Assembly (NCBI GenBank): GCA_001898185.1
Contig: MKTI01000005.1
Coordinates: 124,001 to 188,000, forward strand
Origin: Cellulomonas sp. 73-145
Lineage (GTDB): Bacteria > Actinomycetota > Actinomycetes > Actinomycetales > Cellulomonadaceae
DNA: 64,000 nucleotides
Direction: 5' to 3'
Shown: positions 60,452-64,000 of the stretch, piece by piece
Layout: each line of letters starts with the position of its first letter
Position numbering within the stretch: position 1 is the stretch's first letter
Position numbers and translations under genes: made by a program
The notes under the pieces: generated by a model
The model's database searches: none
What the model saw: the letters and a program-made list of their open reading frames with translations, nothing else
What the model was told of the DNA's origin: nothing

Positions 60452-60859
60452 TCAGGTGCCGGTCGGCAGGCGGCGACCGACGAGCCGGCCGACCAGCGCC
60501 TCACGGGGCAGGTACGGCTGCTGCCACGACCGGGCGTCGTCGGAGGCGTCGCGGTTGTCGCCGAGCAGCAGGTAGTGGTCCGGCGGGACGCGGAACGTGC
60601 CGCGGAACACCGAAGGGCTCGCGTACGGCTCCTCCAGCCGCCGCCCGTCGACGGTGATCCGGCCGTCCACCAGCGCCAGGCGCTCCCCCGGCAGGCCGAC
60701 CACCCGCTTGACGATGCGGCGACCGAGCTCCGCGGAGTCCGCCACCACCACGTCGCCGCGCCGGACGGCTCGCCGCCCGAACGACCGGGTCAGCCACAGG
60801 GAGCCGTCCCGGAGCGCCGGTTCCATCGAGCCGGACCGCACGGCGGTGAGCCAGGGCAT
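60452..60859 (-). CDS. Soluble S26-family peptidase, SodX-like
   Basis: A 135-residue signal-peptidase-fold protein without a membrane anchor: it begins MPWLTAVRSGSMEPALRDG with the catalytic Ser11, has Lys51 in RIVKRVVGLPGE and the GDN box at 100-102 (LLLGDNRDASDD). The absence of a membrane helix and the early Ser box resemble SodX, the protease that matures nickel superoxide dismutase. The ATG shares a base with the upstream DUF6448 stop (TGATG), so the two are translated together and that protein is the likely substrate (inference). Confidence 0.85.
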   Translation of the reverse strand: MPWLTAVRSGSMEPALRDGSLWLTRSFGRRAVRRGDVVVADSAELGRRIVKRVVGLPGERLALVDGRITVDGRRLEEPYASPSVFRGTFRVPPDHYLLLGDNRDASDDARSWQQPYLPREALVGRLVGRRLPTGT

Positions 60860-61572
60860 CAGCTCGCGCGCTGCGACGGCAGCGTGCCGAGGGTCTGGTG
60901 CGGCCGGTTGCCGCCCAGCGCGTGGTGGGCATCGCGGCGGTGGGCATCGCCGTGGTGGGCATCGCCGTGGTGGGCATCGCCGTGGTGGGCATCGCCGTGG
61001 TGGGCATCGCCGTGGTGGGCATCGCCGTGGCCCGCGGCGTAGTGCACGTAGTCGACGTAGGCCGCGACCGCGGCTCGTGCCGCCGGCAGGTCGCCGTTGT
61101 CGTGGTCCTTCAGCGCGCTCGCGGCGGCGAACCGCTCCACGACGCCCTGCCAGCGATCGGCATCGACCAGACCGTGCAACGGGACGAGCGAGCCGGTCTC
61201 GAGCGCCCGGTCGGCGGCCGTCACGGCGGGTGGCTGAGGGGTCCCGGACGGCTTGATGCCGTCGAAGCCCGCGCCCTCCCCCGCACGGTGCAGGCGCACC
61301 AGCGTCTCGAGGAAGCGCCGGTCGGCCCCGACCCGCTCGGGACCCAGGCCTGCGGCCACGGCGGCGAACGCCGTCCGCACCTCGTCCTCGTCGGCAGCGT
61401 GCACCCACGCCAGCGCGTGGTTGACGTCACCGCTGATCAGCGCACGTCGGCCGGCCTTCACCACCGGGCCGTCCTCGGTGTCGCAGTGCGCGCTCGCCGG
61501 TCGCACGACGAGCCGCGCCGCTGCCCGCATGCCGCGTGCGATCGTCCGGGTGAGGGTCCTCTGGGGGGTCAT
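60859..61572 (-). CDS. DUF6448 family protein with NiSOD-like leader and His-rich tail
   Basis: A 237-residue protein. Residues 1-28 are an Arg-rich, weakly hydrophobic leader ending VVRPASA, then His29-Cys30-Asp31 (HCDTEDGPVVKAGRRAL). The helical core (about 32-180) contains FLETLVRLHRAGEGAGFDGIKPSG and fits DUF6448. Residues 182-217 are a His-rich repeat (GDAHH units). Cleavage after Ala28 would expose HCD at the N-terminus, as in nickel SOD, but the second Cys of the NiSOD hook is absent. ATG 61572 has AAGGAG upstream. Function is not established. Confidence 0.82.
   Translation of the reverse strand: MTPQRTLTRTIARGMRAAARLVVRPASAHCDTEDGPVVKAGRRALISGDVNHALAWVHAADEDEVRTAFAAVAAGLGPERVGADRRFLETLVRLHRAGEGAGFDGIKPSGTPQPPAVTAADRALETGSLVPLHGLVDADRWQGVVERFAAASALKDHDNGDLPAARAAVAAYVDYVHYAAGHGDAHHGDAHHGDAHHGDAHHGDAHHGDAHRRDAHHALGGNRPHQTLGTLPSQRAS
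60921..61030. repeat. 15-bp in-frame tandem repeat encoding GDAHH
   Basis: GGGCATCGC recurs seven times at exact 15-bp steps (60927, 60942, 60957, 60972, 60987, 61002, 61017), with unit GTGGGCATCGCCGTG. Five units are identical; the copies at the 60927 end diverge (RDAHH, GDAHR). On the minus strand each encodes Gly-Asp-Ala-His-His. Confidence 0.9.
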
Positions 61573-61600
61573 CGTCCGCTCCTTCGTCGTCGGTGAGGCG

Positions 61601-61642
61601 ACGGTACGAAGGTCGCGGACGGCCCGCCTTGACGCAGGTCAA
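61601..61642 (-). promoter_or_regulatory. Crp/Fnr-activated class II promoter of the DUF6448 operon
   Basis: A perfect dyad TTGAC-N4-GTCAA (61629-61642) lies between the Crp/Fnr gene and the DUF6448 gene. On the minus strand TACCGT (61606-61601) serves as -10. A start 7 nt further (about 61594) puts the dyad centre at -41.5, the classic activation position. The adjacent regulator carries the ETLSR recognition residues that read TTGA half-sites in Fnr/Dnr proteins. Confidence 0.7.
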
Positions 61643-61653
61643 GCCCCACCTGG

Positions 61654-62358
61654 TCAGGACGTCGCGCGCCGGTCCAGCGCGGCGGGATCGAGGATCGCGA
61701 CGTCGCGCCCGGGGAGCACCTCGATCAGCCCGTCCCGCTCCAGGGCCCGCAACCGACGGCTGAGCGTCTCCGGCGTGGTGCCCAGGTACGCGGCGACCTG
61801 GTTCTTGGGCAGCGGCAGGTGGACCGTGGCGCGTCCGCCGTCCCAGGTGCTGGGTGCGTCGAGCAGGTACGCGGCCACCCGGGTCCCGACGTCGGCGGAC
61901 GTGAGCGCCGCGAGCATGCGCTCCGCGGAGGTCAGCTTGGCCGCGACGGCGCGCAGCATCCCCACACCGATGTCGGGCATGCGCGCGAGCAGGCGCGCCA
62001 GCTCGGCGTGCTCCAGCGTGCACAGCCGGGACGGCTCGACGGCGGTGGCGTCCTCCTCGGCGGGTGCGCCGGTCAGGAACGCCGCCTCGCCCGAGACGTC
62101 GCCGGGCCCCAGCACCCGCAGGATCGTGCGGTGCCCGCTCGCGCTGGTGCGGGACACGGCGACCCGGCCCTCGTGGACGACGAGCAGCCGCGGGGACCGC
62201 TCCCCCGCGCGCACCACCGCCTGGCCGGCCTCGACCGAGACGGGACGCACGTGCCGGGCGACCTCCGCCTGCTGCTCCCGCGAGAGGCCCGCGAACACGG
62301 GCACCCGCGCGACGCACGGGTCCGGCGACGCCGTGGTGGACGATCGTGACGCAGGCAC
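61654..62358 (-). CDS. Crp/Fnr family transcriptional regulator
   Basis: A 234-residue regulator. The sensor beta-roll (about 20-130) contains LVVHEGRVAVSRTSASGHRTILRVLGPGDVSGE. A dimer helix follows, then a winged HTH (about 165-225) with KNQVAAYLGTTPETLSRRLRAL. The recognition helix has Glu-x2-Ser-Arg, as in Fnr. Only two Cys (15 and one near residue 115) are present, so no Fnr-type [4Fe-4S] cluster; the signal is unknown (cNMP, haem/NO and redox are options). GACGAT lies 6 nt before GTG 62358. Confidence 0.88.
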   Translation of the reverse strand: MPASRSSTTASPDPCVARVPVFAGLSREQQAEVARHVRPVSVEAGQAVVRAGERSPRLLVVHEGRVAVSRTSASGHRTILRVLGPGDVSGEAAFLTGAPAEEDATAVEPSRLCTLEHAELARLLARMPDIGVGMLRAVAAKLTSAERMLAALTSADVGTRVAAYLLDAPSTWDGGRATVHLPLPKNQVAAYLGTTPETLSRRLRALERDGLIEVLPGRDVAILDPAALDRRATS

Positions 62359-62386
62359 GTCGGCATCGTCGCACCGGTCCGGGCAA

Positions 62387-62416
62387 CGGTGACCGGCACC
62401 CGGAGGCCGGTCACCG
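62387..62416 (-). terminator. crtI terminator
   Basis: A perfect 11-bp stem CGGTGACCGGC/GCCGGTCACCG (62387-62397 with 62406-62416) and an 8-nt loop. The crtI stop codon lies in one arm. It separates crtI from the Crp/Fnr gene. Confidence 0.65.
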
Positions 62417-63943
62417 CTGCGCGGCTCGCGGACGGTCGACGCCGAGGTCGTCGAGCAGCCGTTCCGCGGCCAGCCGGCCGGACACGAGCGCGGTCGGCAC
62501 ACCGGTGCCCGGGTGGGTGCTGGCGCCCGCGAAGTAGAGGTTGCGGTAGCGCGCGTGCCGGTTGTGCGGTCGCAGGTAGGCCAGCTGCGGCAGCGTGTGC
62601 GCCAGCCCGTGCGTCGCGCCCCAGGCGAGGTTGTGGTGCGCCTGCCAGGTCAGCGGCGTCGCGGTCGCCTCGACGGTCACGTGCGCGTCGAGGTCGTCGA
62701 TTCCGACCTGGGCCAGCCGCCGCAGCACGGCGGAGCGGGCCCTGGCCAGCTCACCGGCCCACAGCTCACGCTCCCGCTCCCGGCGGTCCGGGTCGGTGCC
62801 GTCGTAGGTCAGGTGTCCCGACGGCACCACGGCGACGAGGGTCTCACCGCCGGGCGGCGCAGCCGTCGGGTCCACCGAGGCGGGGGCGTGCACGTACACG
62901 CTGGGGTCGTCCGGCAGGGGCTCGTTGCGGTCGATGCTGTCGAAGTTCTCGCGGTAGCGGTCACCGAGGAACAGGGTGTGCGGCCGCAGCTGCGGGTACC
63001 GGCGGTCCAGCCCCCAGTAGAAGCTGATCGTCGACCCGGAGAACGTCTTGCGAGCCAGCCGCGCCGCCGGCGCGGGGTCCGGCAGCAGAGCGCGGTAGAC
63101 GTAGGGCAGGTCGGCGTTGGCGACGACGACGTCGGCCGGCAGCACGCCGTCGTCGTGCAGCCGGACCCCGGTCACCCGGCCGCCCTCGACCTCGATGCGC
63201 CGCACCGGCTCGTCGTACCGGAACCGCACGCCCGCCTCGTCCGCGAGCGCCGCGAGCACCTCGACGATCCGGTACATCCCGCCGGTCGGGTACCAGACGC
63301 CGTGCGCGAGCTCGCTGTGCGGCGTCAGGGAGAACGTCGACGGCGCACTGAACGGGCTCAGTCCCATGTACACGTCCTGGCACGTGAACGCCGCCTTGAG
63401 CTGTGGCGAGGTGAAGAACCGGGCCATGTGGCGGTAGTGCGGCACCAGGGCGTGGACCCGCAGCGCGAGGGCCAGGCTGCGGGGGTTGACGAAGTCCACG
63501 GCCCGGCGGAAGTCGCGCTCGACCAGGCCCGGCATCGACAGGTCGTAGTGCCGGCGCCCCTCCTCGAGGTAGCGCAGCAGGCCGCCGAACGAGCCGGGCT
63601 CGATCGCCTCGAGCTGGCGGCGCATCGCCTCCAGGTCGGACGTCATGGCGAGCCGCGTGCCGTCGTCGAACACCATGTCGTACGTCGGGTCGACCCGGAC
63701 GGGGGCCAGGTCACGGTCGAGGTCGGCGCCCAGGTGCGCCAGCTCGCTCCGGTAGAGCAGCGGCATGATCAGCAGGGTCGGGCCCGTCGAGAACCGATGA
63801 CCCTCCCGCGTGAACTGCCCGAGCCGGCCGCCGGGCGCCCCGTTCTTCTCGACGACGGTCACGTCGAGACCCTGCCGGGCGAGGTGGATCGCCGCGGACA
63901 GGCCGCCGACGCCTGCGCCGACCACGACCGCCCGTGTGCTCAT
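62411..63943 (-). CDS. crtI: Phytoene desaturase
   Basis: A 510-residue CrtI-type carotenoid desaturase that introduces double bases-conjugation into phytoene (to lycopene or related products). The N-terminal FAD motif is AVVVGAGVGGLSAAIHLARQG. PGGRLGQFTREGHRFSTGPTL and the C-terminal signature NLYFAGASTHPGTGVPTALVSG are present. ATG 63943 overlaps the stop of an upstream gene (ATGA), as in crtB-crtI operons. Confidence 0.93.
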   Translation of the reverse strand: MSTRAVVVGAGVGGLSAAIHLARQGLDVTVVEKNGAPGGRLGQFTREGHRFSTGPTLLIMPLLYRSELAHLGADLDRDLAPVRVDPTYDMVFDDGTRLAMTSDLEAMRRQLEAIEPGSFGGLLRYLEEGRRHYDLSMPGLVERDFRRAVDFVNPRSLALALRVHALVPHYRHMARFFTSPQLKAAFTCQDVYMGLSPFSAPSTFSLTPHSELAHGVWYPTGGMYRIVEVLAALADEAGVRFRYDEPVRRIEVEGGRVTGVRLHDDGVLPADVVVANADLPYVYRALLPDPAPAARLARKTFSGSTISFYWGLDRRYPQLRPHTLFLGDRYRENFDSIDRNEPLPDDPSVYVHAPASVDPTAAPPGGETLVAVVPSGHLTYDGTDPDRRERERELWAGELARARSAVLRRLAQVGIDDLDAHVTVEATATPLTWQAHHNLAWGATHGLAHTLPQLAYLRPHNRHARYRNLYFAGASTHPGTGVPTALVSGRLAAERLLDDLGVDRPRAAQR

Positions 63944-64000
63944 GCGCCGACCTCCTGCCGCGCGCCACGGGCGGCCGCTGGCGACATGGTGAGCGCCGAC
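63940..64000 (-). CDS. C-terminal end of the gene upstream of crtI (partial)
   Basis: The last 19 codons of a minus-strand frame (ending TMSPAAARGARQEVGA, stop overlapping the crtI ATG as ATGA). Most of the gene is outside the window. By operon convention it could be phytoene synthase (crtB), but the visible tail cannot prove this. Confidence 0.5.
   Translation of the reverse strand, partial: SALTMSPAAARGARQEVGA

Noticed and set aside
60921..61030. CRISPR-like repeat array
   Set aside because: The 15-bp units are contiguous with no spacers and encode an in-frame GDAHH peptide repeat.
60859..61572. Calling the DUF6448 gene a nickel superoxide dismutase (sodN)
   Set aside because: Only the leader and HCD junction are alike. 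The second hook Cys, the following Gly-Val-Tyr-Asp-Pro pattern and the NiSOD four-helix sequence are absent.

Overview
The window is a chromosomal segment of a very GC-rich actinobacterium, most likely a Micrococcales/Cellulomonas-type organism. This is an inference from extreme G/C use at third codon positions, many GTG starts, a WhiG/FliA sigma factor, a eukaryotic-type IleRS, carotenoid genes and the gene order. Most of it (about 1 to 54.5 kb, nearly all on the minus strand) is the conserved actinobacterial information-processing block, in an order close to the one known from Mycobacterium. Read in the direction of transcription from high to low coordinates it is: ileS-folC, [dhaK-dhaL-dhaM], DUF4233-ndk, smc, a small membrane protein, ftsY, amtB-glnB-glnD, ffh, an amidohydrolase, rpsP-KH-rimM-trmD, rplS, lepB-rnhB-DUF2469, yraN-comM-dprA-xerC-whiG, rpsB-tsf, pyrH-frr-cdsA-rlmN-DivIVA repeat protein-dxr, rseP-ispG, GNAT, proS, rimP-nusA-ylxR-infB-rbfA and a DUF4921 gene cut by the left edge. 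Plus-strand genes (DUF4439 lipoprotein, fpg/nei, a DAO-type oxidoreductase, an M23 peptidase) interrupt the block.

Genes within the block are tightly coupled, with ATGA, GTGA or TGATG overlaps. Regulation can be read directly in several places: a T-box leader in front of ileS, a four-half-site GlnR-like box in front of amtB, intrinsic-type hairpins at operon ends, and a recurring geometry in which a NANNNT -10 hexamer lies exactly 6-7 nt before the start codon, implying leaderless mRNAs for about sixteen genes.

The right-hand 9.5 kb is accessory: a HAD phosphatase and a phosphoribosyltransferase (convergent, overlapping), a DUF1206 membrane protein convergent with two coupled PAP2 phosphatases, a lipoprotein, a MerR/TipAS regulator that has lost its DNA-binding half but keeps its promoter-operator, then a small minus-strand cluster crtI - Crp/Fnr regulator - DUF6448 protein - soluble S26 peptidase. 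That last pair is the most interesting item. The DUF6448 protein has a short Arg-rich leader ending ASA followed by His-Cys-Asp, like the nickel superoxide dismutase precursor. It ends in a His-rich GDAHH repeat and is translationally coupled to a SodX-like peptidase. A TTGAC-N4-GTCAA Crp/Fnr box sits 41.5 nt upstream of its inferred transcription start.
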